From: Candidatus Marsarchaeota archaeon
Lineage (GTDB): Archaea > Micrarchaeota > Micrarchaeia > Micrarchaeales > Micrarchaeaceae
Assembly: GCA_023485295.1 (NCBI GenBank)
Contig: JAMCZQ010000006.1
Location: 62,001 to 126,000, forward strand
Length of the DNA: 64,000 bases
Direction: 5' to 3'
In this document: positions 50,301 through 58,657 of the stretch, piece after piece
Numbering within the stretch: the stretch's first letter is position 1
Layout: the number at the start of each line of letters is the position of its first letter
Notes under the pieces: generated by a model
The model's database searches: none
What the model saw: only the letters and a program-made list of their open reading frames with translations
What the model was told of the DNA's origin: nothing
Position numbers and translations under genes: made by a program

Positions 50301-51029
50301 TTAGCTTGATCCTGGAATTTTTATTACGAATATGCCTTCGTCCTTGAATTCATAAGGCACGACATTGAAGCTGTGTCCAGTGCCCCTCATTTTTATGACC
50401 TCTAACGAAAGCGTGCGGTTGCTTCCCTCGCCGCTCAGATAGAGAGCAATTATTCCGTCGTAAATGAAAAACTCAGGTTGAAATATGAGATTTTGCGACA
50501 TGGGCGTGCTTACCTCTACAGTAAGCATTGAGGTTACATGGAGCCTGCGCAGTATCTTTACCAGGTCCATAGAAATATTCCTGTATTCCAGCGGGTCTTT
50601 TATAAGCAGGCTGACTGCAGATATAGAATCTACAACGACCCTCGATGCTCCGGTAGAAGTTATTACCGATTCTATATTCGATATCCACGTGCCAAATGCG
50701 TAGGTATTGTTGTCTGTATTCTTAGCTATGTATCCCTGCTCTACGTCGTTTCCGAATATCTGCAGCTTTTTGCTAGCAATAAGGTCGTCAATGTCCGTCA
50801 TTTTAGGGAACGCGGTTTTTGCGTTCTCTATGATCATGTTTGTCTCCTCTTCCAGGGAGAATAATATTCCTGTTTCGCCGTTTTTTGCATTGCTGTACAA
50901 GAATTCGAATGCCATTAGTGTTTTGCCTGCACCGGGGCCGCCGGCAATGATTACCTGATTTCCCTCTGGTATGCCGCCGTCTATCATTAAGTCTAGATTT
51001 TTTATGCCAGTCGCAACGCGGTTCCTCAT
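50301..51029 (-). CDS. KaiC/RadA-like ATPase, first copy
   Basis: 242 residues: TGIKNLDLMIDGGIPEGNQVIIAGGPGAGKTLMAFEFLYSNA (Walker A GGPGAGKT), FSLEEET, VVVDSISAVSLLI. It is paralogous to the next gene. ATAAAAGTA about 22-26 nt before ATG 51029 suggests its own leaderless promoter inside the ribosomal cluster, separate from the uL2 transcript. Confidence 0.88.
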   Translation of the reverse strand: MRNRVATGIKNLDLMIDGGIPEGNQVIIAGGPGAGKTLMAFEFLYSNAKNGETGILFSLEEETNMIIENAKTAFPKMTDIDDLIASKKLQIFGNDVEQGYIAKNTDNNTYAFGTWISNIESVITSTGASRVVVDSISAVSLLIKDPLEYRNISMDLVKILRRLHVTSMLTVEVSTPMSQNLIFQPEFFIYDGIIALYLSGEGSNRTLSLEVIKMRGTGHSFNVVPYEFKDEGIFVIKIPGSS

Positions 51030-51126
51030 GCTATCCCGTAGGCTATACTTTTATTATGTACAGCTATTTAATATAACTTTTTGTTTTTGCTTTAACGCGT
51101 TTGATGGCAATGTGCATTGCAGCACA

Positions 51127-51840
51127 TTATTTTTTCTTTCTTCCTACGCGCCTGGCTGCTATATGGCCTACCTTCCTTCCTGGCGGTGCATTTCTGGAAG
51201 TCATGCTGCTTTTGCCTTTATGATGCTGTTTGCCTCCAAATGGGTGGTCCACCGGATTCATTTTGACTCCACGATTCCTTGGCCATGTGGTATTAAGCAC
51301 ATGGTACATATAGTGGCTCTTTCCCGCTTTTACTATCGGCTGGTCTGTAATTCCTCCGCCAGCAGTCATGCCTAATTGGGCCCTGCACCTGAGATTTAGC
51401 GTCGTTGTGCTTTTTGATGGAAGTTGCACGGTTGCCCCTGTGCTTGATTTTGATGTTATTATTGCGAATGTGCCTGCCGAGCGGACAAGCTTGCCCCCAT
51501 CTCCCGCAGTAGCCTCCAAATTGTATATTGGTATGCCTTCAGGTATGTCCTTGAGCTCTAGTATGCTGCCAAGCGTTGGCTTTGCGTCAGGGCCAGCATA
51601 AATCTTGTCCCCTATCTTTATGCCTTCAGGAGCTATTGCGAAGCTGCGGTCAAAATTTTCATACATTAAGCACATGAGCGGCGCAGTGTGGCCGGGATGA
51701 TTGAAAATGTCTACCACTTCTGCGGTTGTAGACTTTTCCGGGCTTATGTCATAGCTTACGCTTATGTCGAAAGTATTGGGCAGTTTCCTGTAAAGATTTG
51801 AGCCCTTGCCTCGCCTTTGCTGCCTTAATTTTTTACCCAT
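51127..51840 (-). CDS. rpl2: Ribosomal protein uL2
   Basis: 237 residues of large-subunit L2, needed for peptidyl transfer. GKKLRQQRRGKGSNLYR at the start and KMNPVDHPFGGKQHHKGKSSMTSRNAPPGRKVGHIAARRVGRKK at the end carry the conserved HPFGG histidine. It is the last ribosomal gene before the KaiC-like insertion. Confidence 0.95.
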   Translation of the reverse strand: MGKKLRQQRRGKGSNLYRKLPNTFDISVSYDISPEKSTTAEVVDIFNHPGHTAPLMCLMYENFDRSFAIAPEGIKIGDKIYAGPDAKPTLGSILELKDIPEGIPIYNLEATAGDGGKLVRSAGTFAIITSKSSTGATVQLPSKSTTTLNLRCRAQLGMTAGGGITDQPIVKAGKSHYMYHVLNTTWPRNRGVKMNPVDHPFGGKQHHKGKSSMTSRNAPPGRKVGHIAARRVGRKKK

Positions 51841-51844
51841 GGTT

Positions 51845-52102
51845 CTACACCAACTTTAGTTTCATTGCAATATCGCTGGCCTTGCTATCCTTTGAAAGGG
51901 TTATAAATGCCTTTTTGTCGTTGTACGGCATCCTTACAGTATGCACGCTGCTGACCTTGACTTTGAACACCCTTTCAAATTCATCTTTTATCTCTTTTTT
52001 TGTAGATCTGCTGTCCACTATATACACAAGTGTATTGTTCTTCGATATCATGTTCACTGCTTTTTCAGTAGCAAGTGGATATTTTAAATTTGACATGCTC
52101 AT
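51845..52102 (-). CDS. rpl23: Ribosomal protein uL23
   Basis: 85 residues matching L23, which surrounds the peptide exit tunnel: YPLATEKAVNMISKNNTLVYIVDSRSTKKEIKDEFERVFKVKVSSVHTVRMPYNDKKAFITL. Its start overlaps the uL4 stop by four bases (ATGA). Confidence 0.94.
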   Translation of the reverse strand: MSMSNLKYPLATEKAVNMISKNNTLVYIVDSRSTKKEIKDEFERVFKVKVSSVHTVRMPYNDKKAFITLSKDSKASDIAMKLKLV

Positions 52103-52875
52103 GCCTTTTTGGATTTTATAAGCGCTGCATTATCTATTGCGGAATCAAGCCCTTCGATGGCGTTTTTGCTCCAGATGACATTCCTTATCGTAGTGCCACC
52201 GGGTGCCAGCGCCGAGACTGTCAGCTTTGATAGCGTGCTTGTTACTACCCCTTTGATATTTCCTGCTGGCTTGAAATTGCCTTCTTTGTCTGACGTCACT
52301 ACGAGCACAAGTTTTCTGTACTTGCGTGCGCCTGTTGGACTTGACCTTTTTTGCTTCATGTTTTCTATTTCTTTATAGACTTCTATTGCCTTAAGGAATT
52401 TTACGAAATCCTTGGTCTTGGACAACTTAGAGATTCCCTCAACGACCACTGTGTGCTTGTCCTTGGATTTTGAATATGATGCTGCGACTGCGCTTTTTAA
52501 GGCGTTCGAGTACTCTTTGTTATTTACATATTCGACCAGCTTCTTTTCGACCATGTGCGGGTGTGCGCGCTTGCCGCTTACTGCAGAAGGTATTCGCCTT
52601 ACCCTCCCTAGGGCGCCGCCGCCTAGCTTTTCCCTTGGCCTTATGGCCCTGCCGACGTGCCTCCCTGTTCTGTAAGAGGACATTGCCCCGAAGTACGCTG
52701 CTGTTGTCTGCATTCCTGCAAGAACGTAATGCCCCTGCGGCTGGAGCTTCGTAGTCCTTTCAGCCAGGGCTGCCCTTGAAATAAGCCATGGCTTCGGCTC
52801 GGCTTCGAACGCGTGCGGCAATTGCACTGTGCCTATGCGTTTCCCGTCAACGTCAATAACTTCAAGTTCCGGCAA
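52099..52875 (-). CDS. rpl4: Ribosomal protein uL4
   Basis: 258 residues. QTTAAYFGAMSSYRTGRHVGRAIRPREKLGGGALGRVRRIPSAVSGKRAHPHMVEKK is the tunnel-loop region of L4, and the globular part follows. It lies 4 nt after uL3 and overlaps uL23. Confidence 0.95.
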   Translation of the reverse strand: MPELEVIDVDGKRIGTVQLPHAFEAEPKPWLISRAALAERTTKLQPQGHYVLAGMQTTAAYFGAMSSYRTGRHVGRAIRPREKLGGGALGRVRRIPSAVSGKRAHPHMVEKKLVEYVNNKEYSNALKSAVAASYSKSKDKHTVVVEGISKLSKTKDFVKFLKAIEVYKEIENMKQKRSSPTGARKYRKLVLVVTSDKEGNFKPAGNIKGVVTSTLSKLTVSALAPGGTTIRNVIWSKNAIEGLDSAIDNAALIKSKKA

Positions 52876-52879
52876 GCAG

Positions 52880-53833
52880 TCACCTTATTATGCTAAGTTT
52901 CGGCTCTTTTATGCCACGGCTGTTTCTGTTTTCGACTGACTTCTTCAGTCTTACGATCCTTTTTGCTGGGCCGGGCACTGACCCTTCCAATATGATATAG
53001 TCACTTCTTACGAGTCCATAATTCTTAAAGCCCGAGGGTGGGTTTATTTCTTCATTGGATTCCTTTTTGCCCAGTTTAAGTATCCTTTTGTTGTGCTCCG
53101 TCCTGTAATTGAAGCCCATCTGGCCTGGCATTGGTACTGTATAGAATGTTTTACCTGGAGTGAATGCGCCAAGCGTGCCGACGTGCCTTATTTTGCCTGT
53201 AGCTTTGTGATTGAGTCTTTTTATACCGAAGCGCTTTATCGGGCCCTGCCAGCCCTTGCCCTTGGACACGGAAACTGCATCTACGAATTCGCCGTTCTGG
53301 AAAAATTCCTGTGCAGTTATCTCCTTTCCCAGCTTTTCTGAAGCAAATTTTAGCCTTTCTTCGATGTTGCCGCCAGTAATTTGCGCTTCGAATCGCTCTT
53401 TGTGGTTTACGCTCGCACCGGTCTGCTTTGGGCTTGACACCACAAGCAACGATACTGCTGTTATTCCGTCTTGCTTTGCAATTTCAGGCAGCTTGGATTC
53501 ATCAATTTTTGCTTTCTTTGAGCCTATGTGCTGCAGCAATTGCTTGCTGAGTATATCGACTGATGCTTTCCTATATCCTGTGTTCTTGTCTGTTTTGTAA
53601 ATTCTTATCCCGTAAACTTCCATATGTGGAAGTTCCAGCACAGTGCATGCCTTTATGACCTCTTGCCCTTTTGTAGGAGATTCGCTATCGTCCATTATAG
53701 AAACAGACAGCATGCCTGCCTTGTAGGCTACAAGGTTGGATGGGGCTACCGAATCCTGATGCCCTACGCCCCTTATGCGGGGCAGCCTGCGCTGTGCCCG
53801 CCTTCTAGGCCAAAACTCTAATGAACCTGCCAT
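52880..53833 (-). CDS. rpl3: Ribosomal protein uL3
   Basis: 317 residues. MAGSLEFWPRRRAQRRLPRIRG is the archaeal/eukaryotic L3 start (SLQFWPRKRA), and KGWQGPIKRFGIKRLNHKATGKIRHVGTLGAFTPGKTFYTVPMPGQMGF is the core loop. I use ATG 53833 rather than GTG 53842. It is the first gene of uL3-uL4-uL23-uL2. Confidence 0.95.
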   Translation of the reverse strand: MAGSLEFWPRRRAQRRLPRIRGVGHQDSVAPSNLVAYKAGMLSVSIMDDSESPTKGQEVIKACTVLELPHMEVYGIRIYKTDKNTGYRKASVDILSKQLLQHIGSKKAKIDESKLPEIAKQDGITAVSLLVVSSPKQTGASVNHKERFEAQITGGNIEERLKFASEKLGKEITAQEFFQNGEFVDAVSVSKGKGWQGPIKRFGIKRLNHKATGKIRHVGTLGAFTPGKTFYTVPMPGQMGFNYRTEHNKRILKLGKKESNEEINPPSGFKNYGLVRSDYIILEGSVPGPAKRIVRLKKSVENRNSRGIKEPKLSIIR

Positions 53834-53914
53834 TTTGAACACTTATGAATATATATTAGGATTTACAAGATGGGCTTGCTATGCAAAACCGTAGGCTTAC
53901 AGTAACCAGCGCTT

Positions 53915-54190
53915 TTATATTTGTGACTTATATTTATATATTTTTACTTTTTTGCGATTTATGGAATTGTCGCTTACACTGCTGATTTCTTCCATCAGCC
54001 TTATCTCGTTCAGCGTGCTTTTCAGCGCTGCGTAGAGCGCTGGCGTGTCGGTCGCTTTTATTTCTATGTCTATGCCATCCTTGTTTTCTTTTATGATTAT
54101 TGTGCTGCGCTTTTGCTTGATTGGTTGCATGGCTTTGCTGTAATAAAACCCTGTGCGCTTTGAAATGTGCAGCACAGCAGTACATTCCAT
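53915..54190 (-). CDS. pcc1: KEOPS complex subunit Pcc1
   Basis: 91 residues. Beta strands with VLHISKRTGFYYSKAMQPI, then KDGIDIEIKATDTPALYAALKSTLNEIRLMEEIS, match Pcc1, the dimerisation subunit of the KEOPS complex that makes t6A37 in ANN-reading tRNAs. ATG 54190 follows GTGGAAAA. It stands 10 nt after eL15, a common archaeal pairing. Confidence 0.82.
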   Translation of the reverse strand: MECTAVLHISKRTGFYYSKAMQPIKQKRSTIIIKENKDGIDIEIKATDTPALYAALKSTLNEIRLMEEISSVSDNSINRKKVKIYKYKSQI

Positions 54191-54200
54191 TTTTCCACTA

Positions 54201-54710
54201 TTAATGCAATCCGCGCATCCTTCTGCCAGAAGCAGTCAATGCACGCTCTGCCCTTCTTGGGCTCCTTATTATATTTTTGTAAGCGCTGTCGTTTTTCAAC
54301 GCAGGGCTGTCTTTAGATGCAAGGATGACCTCATAATATCTCTTTGTCCCTGTTTCTCCTACAAAGTAAGAATTTACTACTTCGTAGTTAGTGAACTTTT
54401 TTGCGACTCGCTCTTCGGCTATAAGCTGCACGCTTTTGTGTCTTGAAAAAAACCTGCCGCTTTTTGAGGGCTTTCTGCCACCACCGGCAGTTTGCCTTTT
54501 TCTGGTGCCCTTTCTTACTCCGGTCCTGGCTATTATTATGCCTTCTTTGGCCTTGTAGCCCAGCGCCCTTGCCCTTGGGAGATTTGATGGCCGCTCTACT
54601 CGTGTTATTGCTGGGTCCTTGGACCAGGCAGCAAGCTTTTTCTTGTAAACATCGCCGCGGTTCTTATAATCATTTATTATAGTTTCTCTTATGTATTTAT
54701 TTGCGCCCAT
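54201..54710 (-). CDS. rpl15e: Ribosomal protein eL15
   Basis: 169 residues: MGANKYIRETIINDYKNRG.., RPSNLPRARALGYKAKEGIIIARTGVRKGTRKRQTAGGGRKPSKSGRFF and VAKKFTNYEVVNSYFVGE are the diagnostic eL15 blocks. It is the first gene of the minus-strand translation group. Confidence 0.95.
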   Translation of the reverse strand: MGANKYIRETIINDYKNRGDVYKKKLAAWSKDPAITRVERPSNLPRARALGYKAKEGIIIARTGVRKGTRKRQTAGGGRKPSKSGRFFSRHKSVQLIAEERVAKKFTNYEVVNSYFVGETGTKRYYEVILASKDSPALKNDSAYKNIIRSPRRAERALTASGRRMRGLH

Positions 54711-55019
54711 GTAATCAACGCCTTATTTATATTAGCAAAAGTTTGCACAATATTATGAGCAGAAAAGTTATTAAAGTGTTTGACGGTGTGTTTTGCCATT
54801 GCAATGCCAAGGCCTCAATATAGCATAGATCATGCATGCAGCAAGCAGGTGTGATAATAATATTGCTATATTCTTTGGAAATATGCTATGCATGCATAGA
54901 TTTGAAATTTGATTCTTATGCATAATTTGGATTATATTTAAAATTTATAAAAAAGTAAAGATAGATTTAAATAATAGAAAAGTCATAATATATAAGCACT
55001 CATTCTGCGCGGTGCTTCT
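54711..55019. other. AT-rich intergenic region between divergent genes
   Basis: A 309-bp divergent promoter region of eL15 and TFE. It contains CTATGCATGCATAG, a 14-bp perfect palindrome at 54886-54899, a related ATGCATGCA around 54834, and a run of TATA-like boxes from 54930 to 54990 (ATATTTAAAATTTATAAA, ATAATATATAAGC). No convincing gene is visible; GGTGTGATAATAA near 54849 has no useful ORF behind it. Confidence 0.6.
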
Positions 55020-55832
55020 ATGGCTAAAACAAACAAAAACACTAAAAAAAGATCGTCTGGGCCTAAAAGTATTAGGCATAAAACGCATAACAAAAGAGAC
55101 CAGAAAAAAACGCACAGCAGCTTTAAGAAGATTTCCAAAAATATAAAGAAAGAAAGACAGGTTAGTCGCGCGGCAAACAACGCCAAAAAAAACAGGGCAG
55201 GCACGCATTTAAACAAAGTTGCATATGCATCAGAAAATAGCAAAGCCAGCAAGAGCAGCAAGGCCAAAACGACCGCCTTAAAAACTTCGCAGGAAGCTGA
55301 AGAGCGCTATACGTCCAACGCAATACAGTACATAGACATGCTCGTAAATGATGCAACAATTGCAGATTATCTGAATAAAAACGTAAGCAGGCATGCGCAA
55401 GAAGTTTTGCGGCTTCTGGACACGCCGAAAACGGACGAAGAAATTGCGGCTTCGCTGGATCTTAAAATAAATGCTGTCAGGAGGATATTGAATATAATGC
55501 AGGGCTACGGAATAACAAATTACAACATACTCAAAAATGTTGAAGGATGGCTTTCGTTTGCTTGGTATATTAATGGCAATAAGATAGACCAGTTTTTTGA
55601 CTATGTTAAGAATACTGATATGGCCCAGGGCATTTTGAAAGACGACTGCAACGATTATTTTATATGTAACAACTGCTACAACGAAACTAAATTCATATTC
55701 ACATTCGACGCAGCTTTCGAAGCAGGATTCAAATGCAACAGTTGCGGGAAGCCCTTGAATCAGGTAGATAAGTCAAAAGTAACTGAATTGCTCAATGCAA
55801 AGCCTAAAAGCTTAACAGCATTGCAAAAATAG
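55020..55832 (+). CDS. tfe: Transcription factor E (TFE-alpha) with basic N-terminal extension
   Basis: 270 residues. The winged helix (residues about 100-185: NKNVSRHAQEVLRLLDTPKTDEEIAASLDLKINAVRRILNIMQGYGI) and zinc ribbon (FICNNC and KCNSCGKPL, about 218-248) are those of archaeal TFE, which helps open DNA in the RNA polymerase initiation complex. The first 90 residues are Lys/Ser/Asn-rich and low complexity, far longer than in other archaea. GGTGCTTCT precedes ATG 55020. Confidence 0.88.
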   Translation: MAKTNKNTKKRSSGPKSIRHKTHNKRDQKKTHSSFKKISKNIKKERQVSRAANNAKKNRAGTHLNKVAYASENSKASKSSKAKTTALKTSQEAEERYTSNAIQYIDMLVNDATIADYLNKNVSRHAQEVLRLLDTPKTDEEIAASLDLKINAVRRILNIMQGYGITNYNILKNVEGWLSFAWYINGNKIDQFFDYVKNTDMAQGILKDDCNDYFICNNCYNETKFIFTFDAAFEAGFKCNSCGKPLNQVDKSKVTELLNAKPKSLTALQK

Positions 55833-55854
55833 CTTTTGTAATAGTATTTTGCGT

Positions 55855-55929
55855 AGCGAGGTAGGGTAGTCTGGAGTGCCCGCCGGGCTCATAACCCGGA
55901 GATCGATGGTTCAAATCCATCCCTCGCTA
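55855..55929 (+). tRNA. Initiator tRNA-Met (CAU)
   Basis: AGCGAGG pairs with CCTCGCT, with the A1-U72 pair of archaeal initiators; the anticodon stem CCGGG/CCCGG has the three consecutive G-C pairs typical of initiators; loop CTCATAA, anticodon CAU; T arm GATGG-TTCAAAT-CCATC. Discriminator A, no CCA, no intron. Confidence 0.92.
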
Positions 55930-56088
55930 ATTCCTGCCACGCACCCCATACTTCCGCTATTCGCAGCTGTTTGTTATATATATAAGTTAATAAATCAACA
56001 GTTTATAATCTAAATCAGTAACCGAAAAACAAAAATAAAGATTAAATTTCTAAAACAGCATCAATAATACCGGAACTGAGGGGTAAGC

Positions 56089-56598
56089 ATGGATAGCAAG
56101 GTAGCATACCAGTTCGTATGGGATGTATTGCAAAAGGAAAGATCTAGCAACATGCTTCAAATACTGCCAAAAGAATTTTATGCCAATATAAAAGAAGAAA
56201 TAAAGAACATCAAGTCCCAAAAAATCACAGAAGAGCAGGAACTAGCATTACAGAATATACAAAAAATAACGCAGGAAATATTCGAAAAGAGAAAGCAAAA
56301 AATTTTATTGTATGTTGCATACAAGAGGCAATTGCCTTCTCCTGCAATAAAAGAAGAACAGGAATTATACAATAAAATAGCAGATGTATATGCAAATGCA
56401 AAATTATGGCTGGATTCAAGCCAAAGGCAAGAAACACAAAAAGAAACACTGCGTGTGATAATAGATCAGCTGCCTGAGGTGTTCTTGCCGTCTGGCAGAA
56501 AAATAGGGCCTTTGCAGAAAGGCCAATTTGTAGAAGCCGAAAACGATATTGACAAAGAATTTTTAATTAGTAACGGACTATGTATTAACCAGCAATGA
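56089..56598 (+). CDS. GINS complex subunit (Gins51-like)
   Basis: 169 residues. LQILPKEFYANIKEEIKNIKSQK..IQKITQEIFEKRKQKILLYVA is the helical A domain and EVFLPSGRKIGPLQKGQFVEAENDIDKEFLISNGLC the small B domain, in the order of archaeal Gins51/Gins15. It links the Mcm helicase to primase and the GAN nuclease. It precedes eL42 and aIF2-alpha, a common archaeal order. GAGGGGTAAGC precedes ATG 56089. Confidence 0.82.
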   Translation: MDSKVAYQFVWDVLQKERSSNMLQILPKEFYANIKEEIKNIKSQKITEEQELALQNIQKITQEIFEKRKQKILLYVAYKRQLPSPAIKEEQELYNKIADVYANAKLWLDSSQRQETQKETLRVIIDQLPEVFLPSGRKIGPLQKGQFVEAENDIDKEFLISNGLCINQQ

Positions 56599-56639
56599 TC
56601 AATAAACAAACCAGAAAAGAACCTATTTAAGTGATTTTC

Positions 56640-56921
56640 ATGAAAATAGCACGAGAACTCAATGCATACTGCCCAAAATGCGGAAAGCATACGCCTCATA
56701 AGGTCTTGATATACTCAAAGAAGCAAGAAAGCGGCTTAAATCTCGGCAAGCGCAGAAGGGCAAGAAAGCTGAAGGGATATATAGGAAAGGTAAAAGGCCA
56801 GGCAACAGTGGTCAAAATCGCCAAGCGGCAAAAGGTACTGCTGCAGTGCGATACGTGCAAGTACAAGGTAGAGCGTGTACTTGGCTCCAGGACTAAGAAA
56901 AAACTGGAATTCGCAATATAA
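56640..56921 (+). CDS. rpl44e: Ribosomal protein eL42
   Basis: 93 residues. AYCPKCGKHTPHKV and QCDTCKYKVERVL are the Cys pairs of the eL42 zinc finger (CPxCxxHTxH), with a basic RRRARKLKGYIGKVKGQ middle. ATG 56640 follows GTGATTTTC; another frame start at 56631 is less likely. It precedes aIF2-alpha by 9 nt. Confidence 0.92.
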   Translation: MKIARELNAYCPKCGKHTPHKVLIYSKKQESGLNLGKRRRARKLKGYIGKVKGQATVVKIAKRQKVLLQCDTCKYKVERVLGSRTKKKLEFAI

Positions 56922-56930
56922 ATGATATAA

Positions 56931-57734
56931 ATGGAAGGAAAGCTGCAACCAAAGAAGCCAGCGCCAAACGAGCTCGCAATAGCCCAGGTCACCAAAATAA
57001 CAAGGTTCGGGGCGTACTGCAAGCTCTTGGAATACGATGGCGTAGAGGTATTCATACCGATAAGGGAAGTATCGTCAGGCTGGATAAAAAACATACACGA
57101 ATACCTGCACCAGGGCCAAAACATAGTCTGCAAGATAACCTACATAGACAACCAAAAAGGCACAATAGACGCTTCCATAAAGAAGGTAATGCCGAGGCAG
57201 GCTAAAGAAAAGCTTAGCGTATACAATCTCGAGAAAAAGGTAGCTGTTCTGGTGCAGAAAATCCTAAAATCGCTTAACGAAGAAAAGCAGAAAGACAAGG
57301 TAATAAGCACAATATTCTCAGAGTTCGGCGGCTACGCGCAGATGTACCAAAACCTGGTAGAAAATACCGAGCAGTTCGACAATTCCAAGCTTCCAAAAAA
57401 AATCAAGACGGCACTGCAGGACTTTGTAAAGGAAAACGAGGCCAAAAAAACACACAAGGTATCATACGTCCTCAAGATCCTTAACGAAGAAACCGAAAAT
57501 GGCATTACCACAATCAACAATGCCCTTTCAGACGCAGAAAAAAGCAACGTAGAAGTATATTATCTAAGCGCGCCGAATTATCGTATAACTGCAGAGGGCA
57601 AAACATACCAGGAATCCGAGCAAAAGATTAAAAGGGCGATAAACACAATAAAAGCAGAAATGAAAGGCGTTGACATATCTGTGGAAAAAGAAAAGCTAAA
57701 GCGCGACACAGAAAATGTGATGGACAATATATAA
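56931..57734 (+). CDS. eif2a: Translation initiation factor 2 subunit alpha
   Basis: 267 residues. The S1 domain (APNELAIAQVTKITRFGAYCKLLEYDGVEVFIPIREVSSGWIKNIHEYLHQGQNIVCKITYID) contains the loop matched by eIF2-alpha (here S-S-G-W), then a helical domain and an alpha/beta C-terminal domain. It stabilises initiator tRNA-Met on aIF2-gamma. The usual eS27 gene between eL42 and aIF2-alpha, and Nop10 after it, are absent. Confidence 0.93.
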   Translation: MEGKLQPKKPAPNELAIAQVTKITRFGAYCKLLEYDGVEVFIPIREVSSGWIKNIHEYLHQGQNIVCKITYIDNQKGTIDASIKKVMPRQAKEKLSVYNLEKKVAVLVQKILKSLNEEKQKDKVISTIFSEFGGYAQMYQNLVENTEQFDNSKLPKKIKTALQDFVKENEAKKTHKVSYVLKILNEETENGITTINNALSDAEKSNVEVYYLSAPNYRITAEGKTYQESEQKIKRAINTIKAEMKGVDISVEKEKLKRDTENVMDNI

Positions 57735-57750
57735 TAACAGGTAGCTCTTA

Positions 57751-58527
57751 ATGATGGAAACGAGAATAAGGTACAAAAAAGGGCTTAAGCTCAAAAACCC
57801 TGTGCTAATTGTAGGGCTTCCAGGCATAGGCAACGTGGGCAAGCTGGTGGCCGAGCACTTGATAAAGGAATTCAAGGCAAAAAGAATCGCAACACTTTAC
57901 TCGCCGCATTTTCCGCATGAGGTATTTATGACAAAGCACGGCGGAATAAGAATGGTCAGCAACAGGTTTTACCTGATTCAAAGAAAGGGCGGCAATGACA
58001 TAGTCATACTTACTGGCGACGCACAGGCACTTACCCCGGAAGGGCAATACGAAGTAAACGACAAAATAGTGAAATTCTTTAAGGAAAAGCTTTCAGGCAA
58101 CTTCATATATACGCTCGGTGGCTACAATGTCAACGGAAGCGTTGTGGCAAAGCCAAAGGTGTTCGGCAATGCCAATTACAAAAGCGTAATAGAGGAATTC
58201 AGCAAAGACGGGATTATATTTGGCAAGGCACATACTGTAATAATCGGATCAGCCGGGCTGATACTGGCATTTGCAAAGATGGAAAAGGTGAAAGCGATAT
58301 GCCTGATGGGCGAATCCACATTCTTTGACATGGACCCTGCAGCCGCAAAAGCAGTGCTTGAATTTTTAATGAAAAAACTGAAGATCCAGATAGACACTTC
58401 GAACATAGACGCCATGATAAAAAAGACAGCAAAAGCACTAAAAGACCTGGAAAACCAGATAAACAACACAGTGCCTTTCCCGAGCACTGGCGACCAAAAT
58501 CCAGACAAACCGTCATACATACGCTAA
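57751..58527 (+). CDS. PAC2-family proteasome assembly chaperone-like protein
   Basis: 258 residues: LKNPVLIVGLPGIGNVGKLVAEHLIKEFKAKRIATLYSPHFPHEV is the PAC2/PbaB start, with GDAQALTPEGQYEVNDKIV and a C-terminal helical tail. PbaB chaperones alpha-ring proteasome assembly. Start ATG 57751 or 57754. It is part of the eL42-aIF2-alpha operon. Confidence 0.9.
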   Translation: MMETRIRYKKGLKLKNPVLIVGLPGIGNVGKLVAEHLIKEFKAKRIATLYSPHFPHEVFMTKHGGIRMVSNRFYLIQRKGGNDIVILTGDAQALTPEGQYEVNDKIVKFFKEKLSGNFIYTLGGYNVNGSVVAKPKVFGNANYKSVIEEFSKDGIIFGKAHTVIIGSAGLILAFAKMEKVKAICLMGESTFFDMDPAAAKAVLEFLMKKLKIQIDTSNIDAMIKKTAKALKDLENQINNTVPFPSTGDQNPDKPSYIR

Positions 58528-58540
58528 GCGCCAATAAAAT

Positions 58541-58632
58541 GCGCCAGTAATCTAGCCTGGTAGGATATCAGCTTCCCATACTAGATGCGATGGAAAAAGC
58601 TGAATGCCCGGGTCCAAATCCCGGCTGGCGCA
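58541..58632 (+). tRNA. tRNA-Gly (CCC) with 19-nt intron
   Basis: GCGCCAG pairs with CTGGCGC, D arm ATCT/GGAT, anticodon stem TCAGC/GCTGA, loop TTCCCA-intron-A (anticodon CCC). The intron of about 19 nt (58580-58598) sits at 37/38; TTCC pairs with GGAA and CCAT with ATGG to give a bulge-helix-bulge-like fold. The T-loop is TCCAAAT, with C where the universal pseudouridine 55 should be. Discriminator A. Confidence 0.88.
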
Positions 58633-58657
58633 TCATACGGCAAAATACGGTGGAAAA

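Noticed and set aside
54711..55019. Replication origin
   Set aside because: AT-rich with a palindrome, but no Orc1/Cdc6 gene or origin-recognition boxes nearby.
58604..58657. Extended thioesterase start
   Set aside because: It would translate part of the tRNA-Gly gene.
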